From Treponema sp. (GTDB lineage: Bacteria; Spirochaetota; Spirochaetia; Treponematales; Treponemataceae), in contig JAGCTZ010000116.1 in assembly GCA_017963165.1 (NCBI GenBank), forward strand, positions 1 through 54,863: 54,863 bases of DNA. Reading direction: 5' to 3'. The translations under genes and the position numbers were made by a program. Positions 41,667 through 50,351 of this stretch are shown piece by piece (positions within the stretch are counted from its first letter, which is position 1; every line of letters starts with the position of its first letter). The notes under the pieces are model-generated. The model was not told the origin of the DNA. It worked only from the letters and a program-made list of their open reading frames with translations, and ran no database searches.

Positions 41667-42414
41667 GACGGATTACCTCTTCTGCCAATTTTTCATAACT
41701 TTTTGCACCTAAACAGGTAGGATCATATTTACAGATAGGAAGTCCATGCGAAGGCGCTTCTGAAAGACGAACATTGCGTGGAACAATTGTATTAAAAACA
41801 ACATCCTTAAAATATGATTTAACCTGAAGCACAACATCCTGAGCCAGACGTGTGCGTGAATCGTACATAGTAAAAAATATTCCGCCGATTGTAAGCTTTG
41901 GATTAATTCCTTTCTGAACCTTCTGAATTGTTTGAAGCAGCAAAGTAATTCCTTCAAGAGCAAAATATTCACACTGCATAGGAACCAGCACAGAATCTGC
42001 AGCTGCAAGACCATTCATTGTAAGAATACCAAGAGATGGCGGACAGTCTATAAGAATATAATCATATTTACTCTGAAATGGAGCAAGTGCATTTTTAAGA
42101 TAGTATTCCCAGTTTTCCTGTTCTACAAGCTCAATTGCGGCACCAGACAAATCGATAGAAGCACTGATTGCGTCAAGATTAGGTATCGAAGACTTTTTTA
42201 CGGCAGCATCAGGTGTACAGGTACCGGCAAGCAGTTCATAAACAGTAGGTTTTTCCTTAGAAACTCCAACACCACTGGACATATTTCCCTGTGAGTCAAA
42301 GTCTACAAGCAGAACCTTTTTACCTGCAAGTGCGATGTATGCACCAATATTTATTGCGGAAGTTGTTTTGCCTACGCCGCCTTTTTGATTTACAAAAACG
42401 ATTGTCTTAGCCAT
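41659..42414 (-). CDS. parA: Chromosome-partitioning ATPase ParA (Soj)
   Basis: About 251 aa from MAKTIVFVNQKGGVGKTT. The deviant Walker A KGGVGKTT (about 11-18), A' VDFDSQGN and Walker B ILIDCPPSLG are complete. ATP-dependent dimers on DNA move ParB-bound origins. An upstream in-frame TTG exists but is unlikely. The ATG lies eight bases from an extended -10 (TGT TATACT, 42431-42423) with no Shine-Dalgarno, so it is probably leaderless. A divergent methyltransferase gene has a mirror-image -10. Confidence 0.95.
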   Translation of the reverse strand: MAKTIVFVNQKGGVGKTTSAINIGAYIALAGKKVLLVDFDSQGNMSSGVGVSKEKPTVYELLAGTCTPDAAVKKSSIPNLDAISASIDLSGAAIELVEQENWEYYLKNALAPFQSKYDYILIDCPPSLGILTMNGLAAADSVLVPMQCEYFALEGITLLLQTIQKVQKGINPKLTIGGIFFTMYDSRTRLAQDVVLQVKSYFKDVVFNTIVPRNVRLSEAPSHGLPICKYDPTCLGAKSYEKLAEEVIRRG

Positions 42415-42420
42415 AGGAAC

Positions 42421-42455
42421 ATAGTATAACAATTTTTATGAAAAAGGTATACTAT
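42421..42455. promoter_or_regulatory. Mirror-image divergent -10 boxes (parA and methyltransferase)
   Basis: ATAGTATA (42421-42428) and TATACTAT (42448-42455) form an inverted repeat and give a TATACT -10 on each strand, with 19 bases between the arms. Confidence 0.55.
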
Positions 42456-42472
42456 ATGTCGAGGGCTAAAAT

Positions 42473-43612
42473 ATGATTCTTTCTATGACTTTTTCTAAAC
42501 CAGATTCTTCTGTAGAAGCTGTTCTGGGAAGAGAATATAAGAAAATTAAAGTCAAAATTGAAAATTCCGCAGGAAAGACAGGTTATTTTGGAGAAATGTT
42601 TACCGAAAAACAGGTGTTCCATAAGCATTTTACGGAAATTGAACTTGATGAATTTATAAAAAAGCATGCTGGAACAACTTTTAAGAATTGTATTGAACGC
42701 ACTGACAGTGAAGAAATAACTATTCTGGGTAATAAAAAAGGAAAAATTACAAGAATTGCAAAAAAACTTGATTCGCCGACCAAAATTTCTGAGATTTCTA
42801 CTGCACAGGATAAAAACTACATCATTAAAGAAGGCATAGCTGTACCATTTCTTGTGGTGCTTGGAGTTATGACTTCAGAGGGAAAAGTTGTTGCTTCCCG
42901 TTATAGCAAATTCAGACAGATAAACAGATTTTTAGAGTTTGTTGATGATGTTTTACCTTCTGTTATTACAGAGGAAGAACCCGTCCGCATTGCTGATTTT
43001 GGCTGCGGAAAATCGTACTTAACCTTTGCAGTTCATTATTTTTTGACAGAAATAAAGCATATCCCATGCCAGATAGAAGGACTGGACCTTAAAAAAGACG
43101 TAATCGATTTTTGTAATCAGACGGTAGAAAAGCTGGGGCTTAAAAATATCAATTTCTGCGTAGGAAACATCAGTGATTATTCAGGCAGTAAAAATCCTGA
43201 TATTGTAATGACACTGCATGCCTGCGATACTGCAACAGATTTTGCACTGCAATATGCCGTTGACCGAAATGCAAAAGCAATTTTAAGTGTGCCATGCTGC
43301 CAGCATCAGATAAATACACAGATTACAAACAACCGTAAAGGAAAAATAAAGCAGCCGGATTCTCCGCTGGAACCAATTCTTAAACACGGATTGCTGCGTG
43401 AAAAATTTTCATCAATTTTAACCGATGCTTTGCGCGCTGAATGGCTTGAACAACAGGGCTACAAAGTTCAGCTGCTTGAGTTTATTGACGAAGAACACAC
43501 ACCTAAAAACGTGCTTATAAGGGCGGTAAAAAAAGAAGGAACCTCTGAAAAAAAGACCTTTCCGAAAATTCTTGATGATTTAAACATCAGTCCTGAAATA
43601 TGGAAGCAATGA
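42473..43612 (+). CDS. Class I SAM-dependent methyltransferase
   Basis: 379 aa. An N-terminal region of about 140 residues of unknown fold precedes a Methyltransf_32-like domain with SAM motif I IADFGCGKSYLTFAVHYF (about 168-185), the acidic end of strand 2 (IEGLDLK) and a VPCCQHQ motif near residue 280, characteristic of this family. The substrate is not known; relatives are thought to act on RNA. GAGG precedes the ATG. Its stop codon abuts a repeat A copy. Confidence 0.8.
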   Translation: MILSMTFSKPDSSVEAVLGREYKKIKVKIENSAGKTGYFGEMFTEKQVFHKHFTEIELDEFIKKHAGTTFKNCIERTDSEEITILGNKKGKITRIAKKLDSPTKISEISTAQDKNYIIKEGIAVPFLVVLGVMTSEGKVVASRYSKFRQINRFLEFVDDVLPSVITEEEPVRIADFGCGKSYLTFAVHYFLTEIKHIPCQIEGLDLKKDVIDFCNQTVEKLGLKNINFCVGNISDYSGSKNPDIVMTLHACDTATDFALQYAVDRNAKAILSVPCCQHQINTQITNNRKGKIKQPDSPLEPILKHGLLREKFSSILTDALRAEWLEQQGYKVQLLEFIDEEHTPKNVLIRAVKKEGTSEKKTFPKILDDLNISPEIWKQ

Positions 43613-43646
43613 CAGGGGCCCATGAGCCTGTCGAAGGGTCGGGGCT
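43611..43646 (-). repeat. Repeat A copy between methyltransferase and VanY-like genes
   Basis: GGGGCCCATGAGCCTGTCGA followed by AGGG; the hairpin lies between the convergent ends of the two genes and touches both stop codons. Confidence 0.7.
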
Positions 43647-44502
43647 AATTCATATTCTTCCAGGCATCAATAAATTCAAACATAAACTGCTGAATGTCAC
43701 TGAACCATTTTTTCTGGAACTTGCAGGCTTCTATACCTATGTAGCGGAAGTGCCAGCATTCCCAGCGATAACCTGTAACATCTTCGTAGCCTTGTGGAAA
43801 GCTTAAGCTCCAGCCGTATTCCTGAGAATGTGCATTAAGCCATTTACAACCGTCTGTCAAAGCGTAAGAATCTTCTATATTTCCAAAATCTACTGCGGCG
43901 CCAAGCTGATGCTGGCTTGTTCCCGGGCGTGCAGATTCTCTTTCTGCTTCTTCAAGCCCGTCTACACTAACCCAGTAATTAAACGTGCGTTCCTGTGTTT
44001 CGTAAGAACGGTAGGTGGAACTAACATCAAGCGTAATTCCATCTTTTTTAGCGGCGCGTCCCATTTCGGCAAGTGCATCGGCTGCATCTTCGCGCAAGGC
44101 TAAAGTCGTTTTGTTTATAATGTAATCATCATTCTGAACAAGTTTTCGTAAATGTGTCGGTTCGTAGTCGGCACTAACCTTGTGAGTTTTATCTATTAAA
44201 TAGTAAAGACTTAAATCATCCTTAGGGAATGCTTTTTCTATCTCTAAAACTTTGTGAAGATCTGCTAAAAATTCGTTTGGATCTCCGTTTGGAATTGCGG
44301 CCTTGCAACGGTCAGACATACTTACAAGTACACGATTAAGCTTTTCAATTTCGGGATCAAGACGCGCAGGTTCTGTAGCCACAACTACAGTTTCATTTGT
44401 TACGGCTTGTTGTGTCTGAGTTGCAGTTGCAGTTTTTGATTTTGCGCAGCCAGTAAGAGAGATGGCAATTAACAAAATGATGATGAAAATTTTTCTTTTC
44501 AT
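43645..44502 (-). CDS. D-alanyl-D-alanine carboxypeptidase, VanY/M15B family, lipoprotein
   Basis: 285 aa. A signal peptide with lipobox LTGC (Cys about 19) anchors it. The M15 zinc motifs are present: SSTYRSYETQ, then SARPGTSQHQLGAAVDFG (His and Asp ligands), a Glu in WECWHFR and its His. It trims peptidoglycan stem peptides in the periplasm. It is followed four bases upstream by the M29-like gene on the same strand. Confidence 0.92.
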   Translation of the reverse strand: MKRKIFIIILLIAISLTGCAKSKTATATQTQQAVTNETVVVATEPARLDPEIEKLNRVLVSMSDRCKAAIPNGDPNEFLADLHKVLEIEKAFPKDDLSLYYLIDKTHKVSADYEPTHLRKLVQNDDYIINKTTLALREDAADALAEMGRAAKKDGITLDVSSTYRSYETQERTFNYWVSVDGLEEAERESARPGTSQHQLGAAVDFGNIEDSYALTDGCKWLNAHSQEYGWSLSFPQGYEDVTGYRWECWHFRYIGIEACKFQKKWFSDIQQFMFEFIDAWKNMN

Positions 44503-44506
44503 AAAA

Positions 44507-45634
44507 TTATTGCAACACCCCTTTTACAAGAATCTGTTTTTTGCTTCCATCTCCATATTCTAGTGTAATTGTCGGATCACGCACAACTCCATCAAGATGA
44601 ATAAGGCTAGGCGCATCATTATCATAATTTTCGCCGATTGCAAAGTGACAGGTATGGAAAGCTTTTTCATCTTCCAGCATATTTCCTGTAATCTGAGCAG
44701 CAGGATTTAAACCAATTCCAAGTTCACCAATATTGCGGGCATTCTTTTTGTAAACTGCACCCTGCCCCTGCGGAAGCTTCTTTTCTTTTTCATAAGCAAC
44801 AGCACGTTGTTCTGCTTCGGTAATTGTTTTTAAAAGTCTCTTGGCTTCGGCTCCACCTTCTATTGTCTTTACAAGACCTTTTTCTACAGTACAGGTAATT
44901 GGAGTTTCAAGAATAGAATCTCCATCGGCAAAGGTCATAGAACCATCGTAAACAATTACACCTTCGGAACCACCCACTACAGGACTTATAAATACTTCGC
45001 CGGCTGGAATGTTACCACCAGTTCCAGGCTTTGTAAAATCACCGTCATCGGCCATAAGGTTTCGGTTATTAATTGGAATCTTAATGTCTGTTCCACCAGG
45101 AGCTGTTACAAAAACTGTGACGGCACCTTTAAAAAGCTCGTCCAATTTTTTGCAGCGTTCACCAAGCTCCTTGTAATCTATTGCAGCAGTACGATTCATC
45201 ATATCTACAGTGATTCCTGGAGTCCAGGCACCACGCATATTTTTTTTGCCATCCATAAGATAATCAAAAATATGTGTATATTCCTGTCCGTCTTCTGCCT
45301 TATATGGATTTGCAGTTGCAGCCGGATCTTTTCCAAGCTTTATATTCGAGATAGAAAAACAAACCTCCGGTTCTGTTGCAATTGCAGCAAGTACTTCTGG
45401 ATTAGCATTATCAAAGCTTGTTTTATCAGGCTGAAAAACAAGAGTTGGAAGTCCACCTGCTTCGGCACTTGCTGTAAAAAGATCTTGTGCAATCTCATTT
45501 GTCTGAGGATTTGCGATTATCAAAACCCTCTCCCCTTTTTTTACGGCAACAACATCCTGAACAACAACCTGAGCAGGAGTACGATTTTTGTCTGTTGCGT
45601 TGTCTATTTTGTTCTTTATTTTGTGTAGTAACAT
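44507..45634 (-). CDS. M29-family aminopeptidase-like protein
   Basis: About 375 aa from MLLHKIKNKID, with AAGGAG upstream. The arrangement matches thermophilic aminopeptidase (AmpS/M29) relatives: a Rossmann-like N-terminal half (GERVLIIANPQTNEIAQDLF) and a metal-binding C-terminal half with PAGEVFISPV, GLNPAAQITGNMLEDEKAFHTCHFAIGEN (given here as the conserved block) and HLDGVVRDPTI. It probably removes N-terminal residues from small peptides in the cytosol. It shares its direction with the VanY-like gene, and repeat A separates it from rsmG. Confidence 0.75.
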   Translation of the reverse strand: MLLHKIKNKIDNATDKNRTPAQVVVQDVVAVKKGERVLIIANPQTNEIAQDLFTASAEAGGLPTLVFQPDKTSFDNANPEVLAAIATEPEVCFSISNIKLGKDPAATANPYKAEDGQEYTHIFDYLMDGKKNMRGAWTPGITVDMMNRTAAIDYKELGERCKKLDELFKGAVTVFVTAPGGTDIKIPINNRNLMADDGDFTKPGTGGNIPAGEVFISPVVGGSEGVIVYDGSMTFADGDSILETPITCTVEKGLVKTIEGGAEAKRLLKTITEAEQRAVAYEKEKKLPQGQGAVYKKNARNIGELGIGLNPAAQITGNMLEDEKAFHTCHFAIGENYDNDAPSLIHLDGVVRDPTITLEYGDGSKKQILVKGVLQ

Positions 45635-45682
45635 AATTTCTCCTTTTCCGTGGATTGCTCCGTCAGCGATTCTCAAAGACAT

Positions 45683-45757
45683 CCTTCGACAAGCTCAGGA
45701 ACCCCTATTTCGTCAGGAACCCCTATTTCGTCAGGAACCCCTATTTCGTCAGGAACC
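45683..45757 (+). repeat. Repeat A with an 18-bp tandem repeat, at the end of rsmG
   Basis: A repeat A core (CTTCGACAAGCTCAGGAACC) runs into three perfect copies of AGGAACCCCTATTTCGTC (45697-45714, 45715-45732, 45733-45750) and a partial fourth. The tandem unit grows out of the AGGAACC end of repeat A and provides the stop codon of rsmG on the other strand. Confidence 0.85.
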
Positions 45758-46432
45758 GCGGCGGATTACCACCATATTTCTTTCGGAATCTTCAAGTCCC
45801 GGAACAGCAAGAGGCAAAACCTCATACTGCGGAACAAGATTTTTAATTCCTTCCATTTCTTCCTTTATATTTGCCAGCTTTGCTTTATAGGCACAAATGG
45901 CACCACCCTTTTTTACCATTCGTAAAAGAGTTTTTGTCATTTTTGCATCAAGAGGTCTGAACGCACGGAAAGTTATTACATCAAAGCTTTCTGCCGGCAC
46001 CTGTTCTGCCTGAAGATTCAAAACTTCTGTATTTTTAAGTCCAAGCAGGGCACAACAGTTTTCCAGAAAAGAACAGCGCTTTTCCATACGCTCAACAAGC
46101 TTAAACTTTATAGAATCCTCGGTAAAAAATGCAGCCGCAAGTGGAATCCCCGGGAGCCCTCCTCCAGACCCAATATCGCCGATAACAACAGAAGAGTCCC
46201 CGCCAGAAAGACTGCTTACAGCATTTTTAATGACCTCATACCCCGCAAGCGAATCAAGAATATGCCGAATTACAAGTTCATCATGTTCAGAGGTATTTGT
46301 AAGATTATAGGCAGAATTAAATAAAATGATTTCTTTTATGTACTGTTCCATTTTAAGCACAATGGAAGCGCGGGCTTCATTCTCAAGTCCTGGCACTGTT
46401 GCTTTTATTCCTTGTTCTAAAATGGCACTCAT
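45749..46432 (-). CDS. rsmG: 16S rRNA (guanine-N7)-methyltransferase RsmG
   Basis: 227 aa. It methylates G527 of 16S rRNA. SAM motif I is VVIGDIGSGGGLPGIPLA (about 80-97), with DSLAGYEV before it and VITFRAFRPLDAKM after it. The C-terminus (VVIRRGS) is finished by a repeat A sequence, which encodes the last residues and the TGA. Confidence 0.94.
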   Translation of the reverse strand: MSAILEQGIKATVPGLENEARASIVLKMEQYIKEIILFNSAYNLTNTSEHDELVIRHILDSLAGYEVIKNAVSSLSGGDSSVVIGDIGSGGGLPGIPLAAAFFTEDSIKFKLVERMEKRCSFLENCCALLGLKNTEVLNLQAEQVPAESFDVITFRAFRPLDAKMTKTLLRMVKKGGAICAYKAKLANIKEEMEGIKNLVPQYEVLPLAVPGLEDSERNMVVIRRGS

Positions 46433-46440
46433 TTAATCAC

Positions 46441-46491
46441 CACTCCCTTCGACAGGCTCAGGGACCCCACTCCATTCAGGGACCCCAAGAT
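46441..46491 (+). repeat. Repeat A with partial duplication
   Basis: CCCTTCGACAGGCTCAGGGA is followed by CCCCACTCCATTCAGGGACC: the TCAGGGACCCC end is repeated 18 bases on. It lies between rsmG and the secreted protein gene. Confidence 0.7.
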
Positions 46492-47400
46492 TTATTTATC
46501 AATATCAAGCAGAAGATCTGCCGAAATATCATTATCATTATAATGAACTACAACAAGATTTCCTGTTTTTTCGGCAGTTATATTCTTGCACTGACAAAGC
46601 TTATAAACATAAGAGCCTTTATTTTCTGTTCCCTGCGCAATTGATGGAGTTACAGAAAATGTTGTTGTACTGCCGTTGCTCTTTACAGCCGTAAAAAGCA
46701 TATAGAAGGTTTCGGTACAGCTTTTGTTATTCAAAAAATATTTGCGGTCGGCAGTAAGAAGAAATGAACCATCAGGTTCAGGCTCGCTAAAGAAGGTTTC
46801 GGTAAGAGAATCCTTTATGCTGTAATTATTTATCTTAAATCTCAAAATAGAAGGATTTCTGGTTCTGAAGGTTTCTGAATCCTGAATCTTTGCAGCATAA
46901 ACTTCCTGTTGAGCAGCACCAGCAGTTTTTTGTTCTACCTTAAGTTCATTTAGTTCCTGAAGAATTTCGCGCAGTAAAAGTGTTGTCGAAAGATTTGATG
47001 TATTAAGGCTTGTACCTGTTATCCCGGAAAGAGAAGAAAGAGTATCAAAAGAGCCTGTGTCATAAAGCCCAGAAATATCTGAAGCAGTAAGAAGATTTGA
47101 ATTTGTAAGCAGCGTCAATAAAAGATCATCGGTTGTAGTTGCATCAGAAAGCACAGCCTCTGTTGATTTTGTTTCTGAAGTTGAATTATCCTTTGTCGAA
47201 GCAGACGGTGTATAATGCTGAGGAACAGAAGGCTTATAAAATTTTCCATCCATTGTTGGTGCAGAAATAGAAGGCATCTCTGGCATTGTAATAGATGAAA
47301 TGGAAGGCATTTCCATAGACTGTGCAAAAACATTTGAACCGGCAGTCAGAATCAAAACTGCTGTCAAAGCTGCAACAGAAACACGACTACATATTCGCAA
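46492..47400 (-). CDS. Secreted hypothetical protein
   Basis: About 302 aa. The best start is a TTG with GGAGG six bases upstream, giving a clean signal peptide (MRICSRVSVAALTAVLIL, cleaved near NVFAQ). An upstream ATG would lie inside the zincin gene. The mature protein begins with a Met/Pro/Ser-rich stretch (MEMPSISSITMPEMPSISAP). Ser/Thr-rich regions, a coiled coil (LLREILQELNELKVEQ) and a beta-rich C-terminal domain follow. No family recognised; probably periplasmic or surface-located. It overlaps the upstream gene by 14 bases. Confidence 0.65.
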   Translation of the reverse strand: MRICSRVSVAALTAVLILTAGSNVFAQSMEMPSISSITMPEMPSISAPTMDGKFYKPSVPQHYTPSASTKDNSTSETKSTEAVLSDATTTDDLLLTLLTNSNLLTASDISGLYDTGSFDTLSSLSGITGTSLNTSNLSTTLLLREILQELNELKVEQKTAGAAQQEVYAAKIQDSETFRTRNPSILRFKINNYSIKDSLTETFFSEPEPDGSFLLTADRKYFLNNKSCTETFYMLFTAVKSNGSTTTFSVTPSIAQGTENKGSYVYKLCQCKNITAEKTGNLVVVHYNDNDISADLLLDIDK

Positions 47401-48199
47401 GACTTTCCTCCACATATTCAAGACGCTGAGTAAGCTGGGCAATTGTTTTTTCAAGCCTGCTTTTTTCACGTTCCAGTTTAGTTTTAGGATCTTCCCCTTT
47501 AGCTTTTGCTGCCTGCTGCTTCATCATTTCTCGTACAGAGGCAGGAGATTTTCCGCCATTCATAAATTCCTGCTCAACAGCGGCACGATCATCCTTCTTT
47601 TTTACAGAAGCAACAACCTTCATATTATCAAAACCGATTGCAGGATTAATATCAGCTGCAGAAACCTTGCGTATTTCCTTTTCGGTATTACGCGGAAGGC
47701 AAAGCACTCTGTCTATATAATCTTCATAACGGATATTTGCTTCTTTACAAAGCTCCCAGGCTCTTGCAAGCTTTTTTCCAAATTCCTGCATGAGCTCGCC
47801 GTTTTTGGCAAGGAAATTCTTTTTGATATCTTCAGTAAGTTCTTTAAGTTCCTGATTATTTTCCCAACCGATTGAATAATATCCTTTTTTTTCTGCAATA
47901 TCAATCAATTCACCAAACTTTGCCCAGAATTCCTGAGTATGAACCTTACAGGCTGTTCCGTATGAAGGATCAGTTTCCTGTTTTTTGATTGTCATAAGGT
48001 GATGAGTGTATTCATGAACTGCTGTATAAACAAGCTCGTTTTCTACCTTAAAATTAAGATTATGAAGATATATTTCGTGTGTATCAGGCTTATAAAAGCC
48101 ATTTACGCGTTTACTTTCTTTTCCAGTCTGGATTACTGTAAAATCTATTTCGCAGGCTTGAATATCAAGCAGAAATTCCTTTATTTTTTCGTTTGTCAT
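47387..48199 (-). CDS. Zincin-like metalloprotease-type protein
   Basis: 270 aa. The motif HEYTHHLM (about 62-69, HExxHH) is a zinc-protease signature, and it is preceded by a short strand and ELVYTA as in SprT/ImmA-like zincins. The rest is mostly helical: a Lys-rich middle and a C-terminal coiled coil (KLEREKSRLEKTIAQLTQRL). No signal peptide, so cytoplasmic. The ATG overlaps the rsmE stop. Function unknown. Confidence 0.75.
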   Translation of the reverse strand: MTNEKIKEFLLDIQACEIDFTVIQTGKESKRVNGFYKPDTHEIYLHNLNFKVENELVYTAVHEYTHHLMTIKKQETDPSYGTACKVHTQEFWAKFGELIDIAEKKGYYSIGWENNQELKELTEDIKKNFLAKNGELMQEFGKKLARAWELCKEANIRYEDYIDRVLCLPRNTEKEIRKVSAADINPAIGFDNMKVVASVKKKDDRAAVEQEFMNGGKSPASVREMMKQQAAKAKGEDPKTKLEREKSRLEKTIAQLTQRLEYVEESLANM

Positions 48200-48951
48200 T
48201 AGTTCAATACTCCCATAGAATTTAATATTATTGCACCGGCAACAGTTGCAGCAGTTTCGGTCCTCATTATACGAGGCCCCATTCCACAGCGCATAAATCC
48301 GGTAGCTTCCAGAAGCTTTCGTTCTTTATCTGTCCAGCCTCGTTCACTTCCGATTGCGGCAACAACAGGCACATCTTTTGAAAATTGAACCTCGCCTAAA
48401 GCACATTTTGGATTGATATTGTCAAGGCAGATGAGATGGTATTTATGTGGCCCTTCGAGAGCCTCAGGGACCACAACATATTCCAGACACTCACCTAAAC
48501 TTTTATGAACAAAAACCTTAGACACATGTGTGCTTCCTGCCTGAACAGTTCCTTCGAGCAAAAGTGCCCGTGCATTTTCTGGTTGTGCAAGCTCACTCTG
48601 CATATAAGATTTTTCACCAAGCTCTGTGCCTGTAAGATGAAGCTCACTCACCCCCAAAGCCGCAACATCACGAAGCAATCGTCTTAACTGAATAGGGCGC
48701 GGAAACCCCACAATCATTTTTAAAGGATTCAAAGGCTTTCCGTCACCTTGAGCAGTAAAATCAAAAAAAATCTGACGTCCTTCTTCATCAATTTCTGTTA
48801 TATGGGCTGTACCACTGGCATCATCAATAATACCGGCAGTAAAATCATCGCCTTTCTTTTTATGAAGAACTTTTAGAATATGTTCACCTCTCTTATCATC
48901 AAAACTAAGAGGACAGTCAATTTCGTTCTTTTCAAAAAGGCAGATGTTCAT
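48199..48951 (-). CDS. rsmE: 16S rRNA (uracil-N3)-methyltransferase RsmE
   Basis: 250 aa. It methylates U1498 of 16S rRNA. An N-terminal PUA-like domain (FDDKRGEHILKVLHKKKGDD) precedes the SPOUT knot, with AIGSERGWTDKE, the knot loop, and MRTETAATVAGAIILNSMG at the C-terminus. Between the two halves, residues about 160-167 (PEALEGPH) are encoded by a repeat A copy, a short in-frame insertion where relatives have a plain loop. It overlaps the zincin gene by one base. Confidence 0.93.
   Translation of the reverse strand: MNICLFEKNEIDCPLSFDDKRGEHILKVLHKKKGDDFTAGIIDDASGTAHITEIDEEGRQIFFDFTAQGDGKPLNPLKMIVGFPRPIQLRRLLRDVAALGVSELHLTGTELGEKSYMQSELAQPENARALLLEGTVQAGSTHVSKVFVHKSLGECLEYVVVPEALEGPHKYHLICLDNINPKCALGEVQFSKDVPVVAAIGSERGWTDKERKLLEATGFMRCGMGPRIMRTETAATVAGAIILNSMGVLN
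48451..48474 (-). repeat. Repeat A inside rsmE
   Basis: CCCTTCGAGAGCCTCAGGGA plus CCAC matches repeat A with a few changes. It is translated in frame as VVPEALEG, the same type of peptide that appears wherever this repeat is read in that frame. Confidence 0.75.
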
Positions 48952-48966
48952 ATTTTATCCGCAGCA

Positions 48967-50334
48967 CTAGTTGAGCATATTGATTCTTTTAAGTGCGGCA
49001 CAAAGGGCATCTTTTTCAATCAAATCAATAGGACGACCTTCTGTATATTTATGAGCACTTTCAGAGAAGGTTCCCATTGTTACACAGTAACCGTTATCAC
49101 ATTTTGCATCACGCATTTTTGCATGAAATTCGCGGACATAAATATCGCCGATAACAGTTTGTGTTCGATAAAAGCGGAACATATTTTTTGCTTCCCATTT
49201 GTTGCTTTCTACATCACAGATAATTTCAATACTTTCGGCAGCAACAGAAACATCTTCTATTTTTACAAATGCATTCTTAAAGAAAACAGAAATGAACTTA
49301 CGGCACAAGGCAACAAAATCACTTGTTCCAGACAAAAGATAAACCTGAAGATTCTGGTTCTGATTCAATTCCTGATAGCGGGCTACAAGACTGTCGACAT
49401 CTTTATAACCAGGATGAGTTGCCTGGATCTGCTTAAGAAGCACAAGTCCCTTTGGAATATTATTAGAAGCAATATAAGAATTTGCGCATCTATATTTAAT
49501 TTGAATCGCAATCTGATCCGGAACATTTTGAAGCTTTGCAGCAATTTCATAGTCGCCGATTGCAGCCTGATAATCCTTAACCTTTTCGTGCATCTTTCCA
49601 GCTTCAAGACAAGACTGTGCGCCAAAAATTGGATCAGGTCTAAGATGAACAAAAATCTTTAATGCCTTATCGCCAAGTCCTGCTTCGGACATTGCAACTG
49701 CCATATCATAAAGCAGCTCTTTATTTTCCGGCTCAACGTCAAGCGCTCTTTTAAGGTAAGGTAAAGAATCTTTATATTTTTGACTCTTAAAAAGACAAAG
49801 ACCAAGATGTTTATTTACCTCAGGATTTTCAGGAGAAATAAGACGGCATTTCTTTAAACAATAAGAAGCCTTATCATAAACCTGCTTTTCATAAAACGAA
49901 AGTCCAAGATAAAAATTTGTTTCATAAGAATCAGGTATTTTTTTAACAGAAAAAACAAGGGCGTTAATTGCATCGTCATATTTCTGAAGGTAATAACCCG
50001 CAATACCCCATTTTCTTGTAACTTCGGCAACATCAATTTCTGTATGCGCAGAAGAAAGCTCATAAAGAGTTTTATAAATAGTCCAGACTCTATCCCAGTT
50101 TCCGTCATCGTAGTAAACAGAGCCTAACGCACTAAGAGCTTCAACATTGTGAGGATCATGGACTAATTTCTTTTCATATTCCTTTGCAACAGCTGAAACA
50201 CCACGCTTTTGAACAGAAGTTGCAACCCTGTCAGAACGTGTTTTTCTGCTTTGTCTTTTTGCACTGCTGGCAACTAAAAGAACTGTTAAGAGAACAACGG
50301 CAATAGTTATTGCAATTAAAACCGGAATGAGCAT
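48967..50334 (-). CDS. TPR protein with degenerate Mrr-like nuclease domain
   Basis: 455 aa. An N-terminal membrane anchor (about 1-24) is followed by a basic stretch and about seven TPR units (60-300). The C-terminal 120 residues follow the Mrr/restriction-endonuclease-like layout: IEIICDVESNKWEAKNMFRFYR, then GYCVTMGTFSESAHKYTEGRPIDLIEKDAL, the part normally found after the catalytic Q/E-x-K. The catalytic lysine strand is replaced by RFYRTQ, so the fold may be kept without cutting activity. Its ATG lies 17 bases after the aminotransferase stop. Confidence 0.7.
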   Translation of the reverse strand: MLIPVLIAITIAVVLLTVLLVASSAKRQSRKTRSDRVATSVQKRGVSAVAKEYEKKLVHDPHNVEALSALGSVYYDDGNWDRVWTIYKTLYELSSAHTEIDVAEVTRKWGIAGYYLQKYDDAINALVFSVKKIPDSYETNFYLGLSFYEKQVYDKASYCLKKCRLISPENPEVNKHLGLCLFKSQKYKDSLPYLKRALDVEPENKELLYDMAVAMSEAGLGDKALKIFVHLRPDPIFGAQSCLEAGKMHEKVKDYQAAIGDYEIAAKLQNVPDQIAIQIKYRCANSYIASNNIPKGLVLLKQIQATHPGYKDVDSLVARYQELNQNQNLQVYLLSGTSDFVALCRKFISVFFKNAFVKIEDVSVAAESIEIICDVESNKWEAKNMFRFYRTQTVIGDIYVREFHAKMRDAKCDNGYCVTMGTFSESAHKYTEGRPIDLIEKDALCAALKRINMLN

Positions 50335-50351
50335 CCTTCACTTACTCCTCT

